Positions 17,412 to 25,760 of a DNA stretch of 64,000 nucleotides are shown here, piece after piece. The DNA comes from JBOFOR01 sp051654865 (GTDB lineage Bacteria; Bacillota; Clostridia; Peptostreptococcales; Peptostreptococcaceae): positions 1-64,000 of the forward strand of contig JBOFYV010000103.1 of assembly GCA_051654865.1 (NCBI GenBank), in the 5' to 3' direction. Under the pieces are notes generated by a model. The model was not told the DNA's origin. It made no database searches and saw only the letters and a program-made list of their open reading frames with translations. The translations under genes and the position numbers were made by a program. How positions within the stretch are numbered: the stretch's first letter is position 1; the number at the start of each line of letters is the position of its first letter.

Positions 17412-18164
17412 CTATTTTATAACTAATTCCACAGGGCAATGATCTGATCCTAATATGTTAGTATGAATATCTGCACTAACTAATCTGCTTTTTATTTTTT
17501 GTGATGCAATAAAATAATCGATTCTCCATCCTGCATTTTTATTTCTAGCATTAAATCTATATGACCACCAAGAGTACATTCCCTCTTTATTTGGCTCAAA
17601 ATATCTAAAAGTATCAATAAAACCACTTTCTAGTAAATCACTCATTCTGCTACGTTCTTCATCAGTGAATCCTGCATTTTTCTTATTTGTTTTTGGATTT
17701 TTTAAATCTATTTCTTTATGTGCAACGTTTAAATCTCCACACACTATTACAGGCTTTACCTCATCTAGCTTAAGTAAATAATTTCTAAAATCTGCTTCCC
17801 ATTTCATCCTATATTCTAATCTTTTTAGTTCAGTTTGAGAATTAGGCGTATATACTGTTATGAAATGAAAATCATCAAATTCTAAAGTTATTACTCTACC
17901 TTCTTGATCATGCTCTTCTATTCCTATACCGTAAGTTACATTCAACGGCTTTTGCTTAGTGAATATTGCAGTTCCTGAATATCCTTTCTTAACAGCATAG
18001 TTCCAATATTGATAATATCCCTCTAAGTCTAGATTTATTTGTCCTTCTTGTAATTTAGTTTCTTGCAAGCAAAATATATCTGCATCAACTTCTTTAAAGT
18101 AGTCTAAAAATCCTTTTTCAACACAAGCTCTTATTCCATTAACATTCCATGATATAAATTTCAT
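17412..18164 (-). CDS. xth: Exodeoxyribonuclease III (AP endonuclease)
   Basis: Cleaves DNA 5' to abasic sites and degrades 3' ends in base excision repair. The 250-residue protein carries the full EEP-nuclease active site: SWNVNG (Asn 7), QETKL (Glu near 35), YTPNSQ, GDLNVAHKEIDL (Asp and Asn near 145), and the terminal SDHCPVEL with the catalytic Asp-His. The WWSYRFNARNKNAGWRIDYF segment is characteristic of the ExoIII/ExoA branch. Its normal length and intact motifs make the assignment firm. In Bacillus the orthologue is named exoA. It has its own start region after the galT-like gene on the same strand. Confidence 0.93.
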   Translation of the reverse strand: MKFISWNVNGIRACVEKGFLDYFKEVDADIFCLQETKLQEGQINLDLEGYYQYWNYAVKKGYSGTAIFTKQKPLNVTYGIGIEEHDQEGRVITLEFDDFHFITVYTPNSQTELKRLEYRMKWEADFRNYLLKLDEVKPVIVCGDLNVAHKEIDLKNPKTNKKNAGFTDEERSRMSDLLESGFIDTFRYFEPNKEGMYSWWSYRFNARNKNAGWRIDYFIASQKIKSRLVSADIHTNILGSDHCPVELVIK

Positions 18165-18253
18165 ATTTTCCTCCTTAGTTGCTCTATCATATATTTTATA
18201 TTACCCATTTTATTATGTATATTAACACTCATTTTACCCTATTATAAAATTTA

Positions 18254-19204
18254 TTAACTAAACTTTAACTTCTCAGCAAATTCCTCTGGATTTAATGATG
18301 ACACATATATCCCAGTACCTAGTTCAAAACCTCCATAGCTATATCGTCTTGGCACAATATGTATATGTACATTATAGTATTCTATAGTCTTTTCACTTAT
18401 TGGGTGTGTATGAATATATAAATTAAATGGACAATATCCATTAACAGTGTATAGATTATTAAATAATTTATTAAACAGTTGAGATAATTCTTCTATACTA
18501 CTATTATCTATCTCCTCAAATTTTATCTTTTCTTTAAAAATAACTCTTACTTCTCCGCTATACCTACTTGCATAAGGAATTATAACTAAAAATTTATCGC
18601 TATTATTTACAACTCGTTTGTTATACTTTATTTCAGAGTTTATCACATCCGTATACATACAACTCTTATTAGTATTATAATAGTTTTTAGCAACACTGAT
18701 TTCTTTTTCTACATCTGGAGGCAATAATGGTATTGATATTATCTGAGAATGTGGATGTTGCAAAGATGCTCCAGCTTTTCTTAGGAAATTTTTAAATATA
18801 CTTACATATTCAACCTTAGGTTTATTTATAAACTCACAGTACCTATTTTTATACATAGTAAATAAATTTGTAAACTCATCTATACTCATATTATAAAACG
18901 ATCCATTGTGCCTATATGTATCAATCATAACTTCGTGAGCTCCATATATCTCAGTAGATACATCGTCAACAATAGGGTACTTATTATCAGTAGATCTTAC
19001 ATTCCAACCTTGGTTACCTTCTATTTTAAATGTCTCACTTGGAGTATATTCTTCATTACCTCTGCAAAATGGACATTCTTTTTCATATTCATTATAACTT
19101 TCTTCTTCTTCATCATAGATTATTTTGTCCATAGGTCTTTTAGATCTATCTTGGGCAAGTATTACTTTATCGTCATTTATCCAGTCTCTTCTAAGTTCTT
19201 TCAT
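18254..19204 (-). CDS. galT: Galactose-1-phosphate uridylyltransferase-like protein
   Basis: A HIT-superfamily nucleotidyltransferase; the classical reaction exchanges UMP between UDP-glucose and galactose-1-phosphate through a uridylyl-histidine intermediate. The 316-residue length fits type I GalT. A CPFCRGNEEYTP zinc-type pair lies near residue 43, and the active-site HPHSQ near 150 retains the nucleophilic His. The C-terminus has a second HIHIVPR-type histidine motif near 280. No galK or galE is adjacent, so a broader sugar-1-phosphate uridylyl- or adenylyltransferase role remains possible. It is transcribed from its own region, divergent from the aminotransferase gene. Confidence 0.78.
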   Translation of the reverse strand: MKELRRDWINDDKVILAQDRSKRPMDKIIYDEEEESYNEYEKECPFCRGNEEYTPSETFKIEGNQGWNVRSTDNKYPIVDDVSTEIYGAHEVMIDTYRHNGSFYNMSIDEFTNLFTMYKNRYCEFINKPKVEYVSIFKNFLRKAGASLQHPHSQIISIPLLPPDVEKEISVAKNYYNTNKSCMYTDVINSEIKYNKRVVNNSDKFLVIIPYASRYSGEVRVIFKEKIKFEEIDNSSIEELSQLFNKLFNNLYTVNGYCPFNLYIHTHPISEKTIEYYNVHIHIVPRRYSYGGFELGTGIYVSSLNPEEFAEKLKFS

Positions 19205-19426
19205 ATTCGCACCTCTATTTTAATATCATAAATAATATTATACTAAATATAAGATATTATTAATTATATTTTCTTTAATATTATTTAGTTTATAGTCATT
19301 TTATTTATACAGAATTTATTTTATTTGTATATCAATTATATTATATATGTTTTTAAGTTATTATCTACTTAAAATCAATAACTTTACCGATTACTTTGTA
19401 ATGATTTTTGGGTATAGATATGATAC

Positions 19427-19454
19427 TATAATGTTAAAATACTAGTTTTAACAT
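19427..19454 (+). promoter_or_regulatory. -10 element with overlapping 24-bp dyad upstream of the aminotransferase gene
   Basis: TATAAT at 19427-19432 is overlapped on its downstream side by a perfect inverted repeat, ATGTTAAAA-TACTAG-TTTTAACAT (19431-19454), at the expected transcription start. This is the classical position of a repressor operator. The -35 is poor. Confidence 0.4.
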
Positions 19455-19489
19455 ATTTTATTATGTTCAAATAATAGGGGGTAGTTTAA

Positions 19490-20713
19490 ATGAAGTACTC
19501 AAAGAGAATTACTGCTATGCAGGCTTCTCCAATTAGAAAATTAGTTCCTTATGCACAAGAAGCTAAGGCTCGTGGAACTAAAGTTTATCATTTAAATATA
19601 GGTCAACCTGATATTAAAACTCCTAAAGGATTCTTTGACGCTGTTAAAAATTTTGATAGTGAAGTTCTTGAATATGCAGTATCTCCAGGTATACCAGAAC
19701 TAATCTCTTCACTTCAAAAGTACTACACTACATATGATATGCACTTTGATAGTGATGAAATACTAATCACAAATGGAGGTAGTGAAGCATTATTATTTAC
19801 AATTATGGCTATCTGCGATCCAGAAGATAATTTATTAATTCCTGAACCATTCTACACTAACTATAACGGCTTTGGTCAATCTATAAATGTAAATGTTCAA
19901 CCTATAACAACTAGAGCTGAAGATGGGTTTCATTTACCATCAAAAGAAATAATCACATCTTTGATAAATAACAAAACGAAAGCAATATTACTCTCAAACC
20001 CTGGAAATCCAACTGGTACAGTTTATACAACAGAAGAAATTAATATGATAGCTGATATAGCAAAAGAAAACGATTTATGGATAGTTGCAGATGAAGTTTA
20101 TAGAGAGTTTGTGTATGACGGTCTAGATTATACTAGCTTCGGTAATGTTAAAGGTCTTGAAGATAGAGTTGTAATAATAGATAGTGTATCTAAGCGCTAT
20201 AGTGCATGTGGAGCTAGAATTGGATCTATTGCATCTAAGGATAAATGTCTAATTGCAGAAATTCTTAAATTGTGCCAAGGAAGACTGTGCGTTTCTACTT
20301 TAGATCAAGTAGGTTCAGTTGAATTATATAATACACCTTACTCATACTTTAAAGATGTAAATGAAGAATACAAAAAAAGAAGAGATGTATTATATAATGA
20401 ATTAATTAAAGTTGATGGTGTAATATGTGAAAAGCCTACTGGTGCATTTTATATTGTCGCTAAACTACCAGTTGATAATGCAGAAGATTTTGTTATATGG
20501 ATGCTTACAGATTTTAGTAAAGACGGCGAAACAGTTATGGCATGTCCTGCCGAAGGATTTTATGCTACACCTGGATTAGGTAGAGATGAAATAAGATTAG
20601 CGTATATTCTTAATGAGCATGATCTTTATAAAGCCGCTACATTATTAAAAGAAGGTCTAGAAAAATATGTTGAACTAAATAAAAATAAGAGCTTAGCTTC
20701 TACAGAAGCTTAA
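19490..20713 (+). CDS. PLP-dependent aminotransferase, class I/II (aspartate aminotransferase-like)
   Basis: Transfers amino groups between amino acids and 2-oxo acids using pyridoxal phosphate. The 407-residue fold-type I enzyme has NIGQPDIKTP near 35, the GGSEALLFT cofactor-phosphate region near 98, SNPGNPTG near 168, the Schiff-base lysine in DSVSKRYSACGARIG (Lys near 235), and the C-terminal DEIRLAYIL with the substrate-binding Arg near 370. GGGGG precedes the ATG. Specificity (aspartate, alanine or aromatic) cannot be read from sequence alone. A palindrome over the transcription start suggests repression, possibly by the neighbouring MarR protein, though the operator there looks different. 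Confidence 0.88.
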   Translation: MKYSKRITAMQASPIRKLVPYAQEAKARGTKVYHLNIGQPDIKTPKGFFDAVKNFDSEVLEYAVSPGIPELISSLQKYYTTYDMHFDSDEILITNGGSEALLFTIMAICDPEDNLLIPEPFYTNYNGFGQSINVNVQPITTRAEDGFHLPSKEIITSLINNKTKAILLSNPGNPTGTVYTTEEINMIADIAKENDLWIVADEVYREFVYDGLDYTSFGNVKGLEDRVVIIDSVSKRYSACGARIGSIASKDKCLIAEILKLCQGRLCVSTLDQVGSVELYNTPYSYFKDVNEEYKKRRDVLYNELIKVDGVICEKPTGAFYIVAKLPVDNAEDFVIWMLTDFSKDGETVMACPAEGFYATPGLGRDEIRLAYILNEHDLYKAATLLKEGLEKYVELNKNKSLASTEA

Positions 20714-20730
20714 TAAAACTAGTATTATTT

Positions 20731-20791
20731 AATAATTAATAAATAAAAAGGGTTAACTCTTATAGTTAGCCCTTTTTATTTATTAATTATT
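20731..20791. terminator. Bidirectional terminator with 28-bp stem
   Basis: The arms 20731-20758 and 20764-20791 are complementary over 28 bases with a single G-U pair and a 5-base loop. The AT-rich lower stem gives T-runs for both the aminotransferase and MarR genes. It is the longest hairpin found in the window. Confidence 0.85.
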
Positions 20792-21242
20792 AATTTAATT
20801 CTTCTTTATTTAATATGTACTGTAATGTATTTATAGCCTGCATATATTTTTCTCGATCATCTTCTGATAATCTAAAAAGCTTTTCCTCAAGTTGTACACT
20901 AAGCTTTTCCATAAAATCTGATGCTAACTTTATCCCTTTTTCAGTTATTGTTATTAAATACTTTCTTCTATCTGTTAAATCTTTTTCTCTAACTACATAT
21001 CCTTTTTGTGTTAAATCGTCTACCATACTAGTTAAACTACCTTTTTCAATATTCAATTTAGCACATAAATCTGTCATACTTATTGCCCCATAATTTCTTA
21101 CAAACATTAAAGCCCTTAATTGTGTTTTATTTACATTATAAGTTGCAGAATACTGTTTTAGATATTCTAAGTATAAGTTAGAATATATTTTTGGAAATGT
21201 CTTAGATAAAAAGTTTATTGTATCAGATACTATACATTTCAT
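20790..21242 (-). CDS. MarR-family transcriptional regulator
   Basis: A 150-residue winged-helix repressor. The DNA-binding part is typical: ISMTDLCAKLNIEKGSLTSMVDDLTQKGYV (helix-turn-helix, about 53-82, shown here in parts) followed by the wing REKDLTDRRKYLITIT with the conserved DRR. The terminal helices form the dimer interface. GGGGTG precedes the ATG. The upstream region contains a perfect palindrome overlapping its own -10, so autorepression is likely. The neighbouring genes (aminotransferase, YjeM-like transporter) are the natural target candidates. The ligand is unknown. Confidence 0.88.
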   Translation of the reverse strand: MKCIVSDTINFLSKTFPKIYSNLYLEYLKQYSATYNVNKTQLRALMFVRNYGAISMTDLCAKLNIEKGSLTSMVDDLTQKGYVVREKDLTDRRKYLITITEKGIKLASDFMEKLSVQLEEKLFRLSEDDREKYMQAINTLQYILNKEELN

Positions 21243-21345
21243 TTTATCACCCCAGATGTTAGTTTATTAACTTTCTAATTCCTTTTTAGTTTACATTAAA
21301 ATAATTATTAACACAATAGTTTTAAAGCTAATCATATTAAAAGTA

Positions 21346-21363
21346 CAGTATACCAGTATACTG
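21346..21363. promoter_or_regulatory. 18-bp palindromic operator over the marR promoter
   Basis: CAGTATACCAGTATACTG is a perfect dyad of 8-bp arms with a CA spacer. On the minus strand it contains TATACT (21360-21355), which sits 18 bases from TTGTAT (21384-21379). A second short palindrome, TGTATACA, lies at 21376-21383. Size and position fit a MarR dimer site that blocks its own promoter. Confidence 0.5.
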
Positions 21364-21409
21364 AATTTTGAACCCTGTATACAATAACGTTTTCAAATTT
21401 ACAAAATAA

Positions 21410-21436
21410 AAAAAGTCGATAATTTATCGACTTTTT
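21410..21436 (-). terminator. Intrinsic terminator of the YjeM-like transporter gene
   Basis: A 12-bp stem AAAAAGTCGATA / TATCGACTTTTT with an ATT loop, immediately after the transporter gene on the minus strand. Confidence 0.85.
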
Positions 21437-21457
21437 AAGGTTAATTATATAATTTAT

Positions 21458-22969
21458 TTATTTATATTTTCTTTCATATAAATAATATAGTAAGAATGCT
21501 ATTAAAGTAAATATTACTGGTCCAGCTATCATAAATATTGTGCTTGTGTTTAATCCACCTGATGTTATAGAAGGCTCTATTATAGTAAATACATTTGCAA
21601 ACCCTACAACTACACTTACTATTATTGAAGCTGTTAATGCTGCTCCATATGATTTGTAAACAACAAATGGTTTTTCCACTTCTCCTGCTAATTGTTTCTT
21701 CTTAAATGCAGGAAAAGCTGCTGATAGGAATATATATGGTATCGTCATTGCAACATTTGTCATAAGTGCTAGTATGTTAAAGAATGCACTACCGTTACTT
21801 CCACCAAACGAAATTATAAGTATTATTACTATAGCTATTATAGCTTGTATTTTCATTGCATTCACTGGCATTCCATCTACAGTCTCACTCATTTTACCTG
21901 GCCATATCTCCTTTGGAGATCCTTCTATCAATGTTTTTAATGGCGAGTATGTTAGTGTAAAGAAAGCTCCTGTAAATGCTAAGAACATAGATAAACCAAC
22001 AAATCTAGCAAACCATAGCCCCATTGTTATTGCTGAACTGTCTGCCATACCAAAAGCTTTACCTAATTCATAACCTAAGTTCTGTATAGTTATATAAGCA
22101 ACATTACCCATATGAACTGATTCTACAGAAAGTACTTGTTCCCAATTAACAAACATTCCTATTGCAAATATTCCTATTGCATATCCAACTGCAATAACTA
22201 TTGCTGCAATTGTTAAACCTTTTGGGAATGTTGTTTCTGCATTTTCAGTTTGGTCAACTAATCCTCCTAATACCTCTAATCCTCCAAACGCAAATATTGC
22301 AAATGTTAAGAATGATAGCATTGATATTGGCGTTTGATATGCTGGATTTGGCGATGTTGTAAAGCTTTTTGCTACATTAGTTATAGGTTGAGCAAACTCA
22401 AATCCATTTAATGCTAGTACCAAAAAACCACCTACTAGCAGTACTATATTTAATAACGCTACTGCTGTACCACCAATTGATGTTACCTTTGTTATTTTTT
22501 CTACTCCTTTAGTCGCTACAAATGTTACAAATAATATCCATAGACAACCTAGTATACCTAATATTTGTGTTGCATTTAGACCCATAAATGCTAATTCTGT
22601 CGTTCTATCACTTCCAAATATAGCATTAGATAAAGGTATCCATATACTAGATGATACATTTACCATCCATATTATATAAGATGCATACCACATGAAAGTT
22701 CCTATAAATGCATATTTTGCACCTACAGACTTCTCCATCCAAGAGTAAATCCCTCCTGTTTCTTTTTTGTATGATGCACCAAACTCTGCCATCATAAATG
22801 CATATGGTATAAAGAATAAAATTGCACTAAGTACATACCAAGGTATAGCTGCATATCCCATTAAGAAAAATGCTCTTGGCATATTTGCAAAACCAAATAC
22901 TGATGTAAATATCATCAGTATTAATGATGCTAGAGTTAATTTCTTATTTGTATTTGTGTTTCCTGCCAT
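21458..22969 (-). CDS. Amino acid permease, YjeM/GadC-like (APC superfamily)
   Basis: A 503-residue transporter with twelve predicted membrane segments. The opening LASLILMIFTSVFGFANMPR, the ETGGIYSW motif near 70 and the FGGLEVLGGLVDQTENAETTFPKG region near 230 match the glutamate/GABA-antiporter branch, particularly YjeM. It should exchange or import amino acids across the cytoplasmic membrane. AAGGAGGAG precedes the ATG at a good distance. It lies behind the MarR gene in the same direction order with separate signals; control by that MarR protein is plausible but unproven. The substrate is unknown. Confidence 0.75.
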   Translation of the reverse strand: MAGNTNTNKKLTLASLILMIFTSVFGFANMPRAFFLMGYAAIPWYVLSAILFFIPYAFMMAEFGASYKKETGGIYSWMEKSVGAKYAFIGTFMWYASYIIWMVNVSSSIWIPLSNAIFGSDRTTELAFMGLNATQILGILGCLWILFVTFVATKGVEKITKVTSIGGTAVALLNIVLLVGGFLVLALNGFEFAQPITNVAKSFTTSPNPAYQTPISMLSFLTFAIFAFGGLEVLGGLVDQTENAETTFPKGLTIAAIVIAVGYAIGIFAIGMFVNWEQVLSVESVHMGNVAYITIQNLGYELGKAFGMADSSAITMGLWFARFVGLSMFLAFTGAFFTLTYSPLKTLIEGSPKEIWPGKMSETVDGMPVNAMKIQAIIAIVIILIISFGGSNGSAFFNILALMTNVAMTIPYIFLSAAFPAFKKKQLAGEVEKPFVVYKSYGAALTASIIVSVVVGFANVFTIIEPSITSGGLNTSTIFMIAGPVIFTLIAFLLYYLYERKYK

Positions 22970-23115
22970 TATAACTCCTCCTTACTAGATATGCTATTAC
23001 TTTTTGCAATAATAACCAATTTAATTCATCTATAAATCAAATTCTTTTCCTTGGAAATATATTACTTTAACGGTAATAATTCTTTTTATTCATAAATCAT
23101 ATTGACTTAGTATAT

Positions 23116-23155
23116 AAATAAAAAAAGTGTTGATATATTCAACACTTTTTATTTA
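23116..23155 (-). terminator. Intrinsic terminator of purB
   Basis: A stem built on AAGTGTTGA / TCAACACTT with extended A/T arms and a T-run on the minus strand, 12 bases after the purB stop codon. Confidence 0.8.
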
Positions 23156-23166
23156 TATTATTTTAT

Positions 23167-24609
23167 TTATACATGTAAATCTATTTTCATTCCTATAGAA
23201 TCTTTAAATTCAGCTATAGCTGGATCTAATACCTCTTCTACAAATTCTACAACTTGTTCTGGGGCTCTTCCTACAAAGTTATTAGGATCCATTATAGATA
23301 ATATCTCTTCTTTTGTCATTTTAAAAGCAGGCTCATTTATTATTAATTCTATTAGGTTATTATTTTTACCTTCATGCTTGACTCTATATGCAGCCTTCAT
23401 AGAATATTCTCTTATTACTTCATGAAGTTCTTGTCTGTCTCCACCTCTTTTTACAGCTTCCATTAATATGTTTTCGGTTGCCATAAATGGTAATTCTTCA
23501 TTCACATGCTTACTTATCATATTTTCATAAACTACTAAACCATCTGTAACATTTATACCTATTTCAAGTATAGCATCTGCTGCCATAAATGCTTGAGGTA
23601 ATGCTAATCTTTTATTCGCAGAATCATCTAGTGTTCTTTCTAACCATTGTGTTGCCTGAACTAAAGCAGGACTCATAGTTTCTGACATTATATACTTTGA
23701 TAATGATGCTATTCTTTCACTTCTCATTGGATTTCTTTTGTAGGCCATCGCTGATGAACCTATTTGATTTTTTTCAAATGGTTCTTCTAACTCTTTTAAA
23801 CTTTGTAAAAGTCTTATATCATTAGTCATTTTATGCATACTTTGAGCTATACCACATAATATACTTATAACTTGATAGTCTAACTTTCTAGTGTATGTTT
23901 GACCACTTACTGCATAAGATGATTTATATCCCATTTTTTCACATACTATTTTATCTAATTCCTTAACTTTTTCATGATCACCTTCAAATAAACTTAAAAA
24001 GCTTGCTTGAGTACCTGTAGTACCTTTAACACCTCTTAACTTCATATTATCTATTCTATAATTTAAATCTTCTAAATCTATTAATAAATCCTGTGCCCAT
24101 AAAGTTGCTCTCTTTCCAACTGTTGTTAACTGTGCAGCTTGGAAATGAGTAAATCCTAATGTAGGTATATCTTTATATTTTAAAGAAAACTCTCTTAAAT
24201 TGTTTATTAGATTTACTAATTTTGTTCTTATTAACTTTAAGGCTTCATTCATTTGGATAACATCAGTGTTATCTCCTACATATGCTGAAGTAGCTCCTAA
24301 ATGTATGATTCCTTTTGCTTTATCACATTGCAATCCATATGCTTTTACATGACTCATTACATCATGTCTTACTTCTTTTTCTATTTTTCTTGCATCTTCA
24401 AAATTTATATTGTCTATGTTTGCTCTTAATTCATCTAGTTGTTCATCTGTTATATTTATACCTAATTGTTGTTCACCTTCAGCTAATGCTACCCATAATT
24501 TTCTCCAAGTTGAGAATTTAAATTGTGGTGAAAATACATAACTCATTTGTTTACTACAATATCTATCAGTTAATGGATTTGTATATGTACTATATTTATT
24601 TTCTATCAT
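23167..24609 (-). CDS. purB: Adenylosuccinate lyase
   Basis: Splits fumarate from SAICAR and from adenylosuccinate in purine biosynthesis. The 480-residue protein belongs to the fumarase/aspartase superfamily. It has the conserved HLGATSAYVGDNTD near 95, TRKLDY near 240 and the signature loop GSSAMAYKRNPMRSE near 283 carrying the catalytic serine. The in-frame GTG three codons upstream lies inside the ribosome binding site AAGGAAGG, so the ATG at 24609 is taken as the start. The gene is monocistronic, with a strong terminator, and no other pur genes are adjacent. Confidence 0.93.
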   Translation of the reverse strand: MIENKYSTYTNPLTDRYCSKQMSYVFSPQFKFSTWRKLWVALAEGEQQLGINITDEQLDELRANIDNINFEDARKIEKEVRHDVMSHVKAYGLQCDKAKGIIHLGATSAYVGDNTDVIQMNEALKLIRTKLVNLINNLREFSLKYKDIPTLGFTHFQAAQLTTVGKRATLWAQDLLIDLEDLNYRIDNMKLRGVKGTTGTQASFLSLFEGDHEKVKELDKIVCEKMGYKSSYAVSGQTYTRKLDYQVISILCGIAQSMHKMTNDIRLLQSLKELEEPFEKNQIGSSAMAYKRNPMRSERIASLSKYIMSETMSPALVQATQWLERTLDDSANKRLALPQAFMAADAILEIGINVTDGLVVYENMISKHVNEELPFMATENILMEAVKRGGDRQELHEVIREYSMKAAYRVKHEGKNNNLIELIINEPAFKMTKEEILSIMDPNNFVGRAPEQVVEFVEEVLDPAIAEFKDSIGMKIDLHV

Positions 24610-24696
24610 CTTTTGCACCTTCCTTACGTCTTATTATATAATAATTATATAAAACATTACGAACTATAACAAGTTTTTTTTATATTTTGTTCATTT

Positions 24697-25608
24697 TTAT
24701 ATTTTATTATTTATATTTATATTATCTTTTTCTATTATATAATCTATACTTTCACTGTCAACAAAATTTAAAACATACTTATAACGTATTGCATAGTATT
24801 TATCACTCCAACCTAGTTGTTTTTTTATATCTTCTTCATCAGCACCTAATCTTAGGCTTATAGCTGCAAATGAATGCCTAAAATCTTTTGCTGAGTATTG
24901 AGATAATCCTGCCATATCTAAAGCTTTTCTAACAATAATCCTTACATTTCTATCTGTTATAGAGTTACTTTTTTGAGTTGTAAAAACAAATTCCTCTGTT
25001 GGCATTATTACTTCTGATAAACCAGAATAGTATCTATAATTCTCTATTAACTTAAAACAATATGGGTGAAGTTTAACAACTCTTTCTTTTTTACCTTTTC
25101 CTAATCTAGCATAATAGCTATTGTTCTCATCTACCATTAAATCTTTCCACTTGAAATTTACTAGTTCATTTAACAAGCAGCCTGTCGTTATTAAGAATAT
25201 TATAATAGTTCTATCTCTTATAACCATCTTATGTAAAACATCAACTAACTTATTTATTTCATCTATACTAAGTACATCATCTTTAGTCTTTACTCTTGTA
25301 ACTGTTGGTTTTTCTACATATCTAAAAGGATTAATTTCTATATATTCTTCTTTTATTAGAAAATTATAAAAACTATGTAAGTAGCTATATATCTTTTCAC
25401 ATGTTGACTTAGCATATTGTTCTTGAATTTGTGAAATAAATTTATAACAATCATCTTTTGTTGCATAAACTAATTCTTTCTCTCCTAAAAATTCTTTAAA
25501 TAGTATTATTTTAGATAAATAATCATGTTTTGTATTAGGACGAAGTTTTTTTGAGAAGCTATCAAAAACTTCATATTCATTTTCATCTAATGTTAATGTA
25601 GTATACAT
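24697..25608 (-). CDS. Tyrosine recombinase/phage-integrase family protein with degenerate active site
   Basis: A 303-residue protein with the XerC/D layout: an N-terminal SAM-like core-binding domain (about 12-100) and a C-terminal catalytic fold (about 115-290). The catalytic set is incomplete. The first arginine, normally in TGLRxSE, is Leu (TGCLLNEL, near 144). The lysine remains (GKGKKERV). The HxxR motif reads KDFRHSF, so His is Lys while Arg stays (near 243). Trp (LGWSDKYY) and the nucleophile Tyr region (RYKYV, near 277) are present. Loss of the first Arg should disable strand cleavage, so a DNA-binding or architectural role is likely. It follows the helicase gene in the same direction. 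Confidence 0.75.
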   Translation of the reverse strand: MYTTLTLDENEYEVFDSFSKKLRPNTKHDYLSKIILFKEFLGEKELVYATKDDCYKFISQIQEQYAKSTCEKIYSYLHSFYNFLIKEEYIEINPFRYVEKPTVTRVKTKDDVLSIDEINKLVDVLHKMVIRDRTIIIFLITTGCLLNELVNFKWKDLMVDENNSYYARLGKGKKERVVKLHPYCFKLIENYRYYSGLSEVIMPTEEFVFTTQKSNSITDRNVRIIVRKALDMAGLSQYSAKDFRHSFAAISLRLGADEEDIKKQLGWSDKYYAIRYKYVLNFVDSESIDYIIEKDNININNKI

Positions 25609-25730
25609 TTGTTCCCCTTCCTATATTATTTATTGTGTAAACTATTTATATTTGAATTATAAAACAAAAACTTACTTCGATTATATCACCCACATATAGC
25701 TAAACCATCTTCTTTTATTGATTAATACGC

Positions 25731-25760
25731 AAAAAAGAAGCACTTTTGTGCTTCTTTTTT
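25731..25760 (-). terminator. Intrinsic terminator of the helicase gene
   Basis: A 13-bp stem AAAAAAGAAGCAC / GTGCTTCTTTTTT with a TTTT loop follows the helicase stop codon on the minus strand and separates it from the recombinase-like gene. Confidence 0.88.

Noticed and set aside
18254..19204. Part of a Leloir galactose operon together with the MglC-like permease
   Set aside because: The genes are more than 4 kb apart with several unrelated units between them, and no galK, galE or mglA/B is present.
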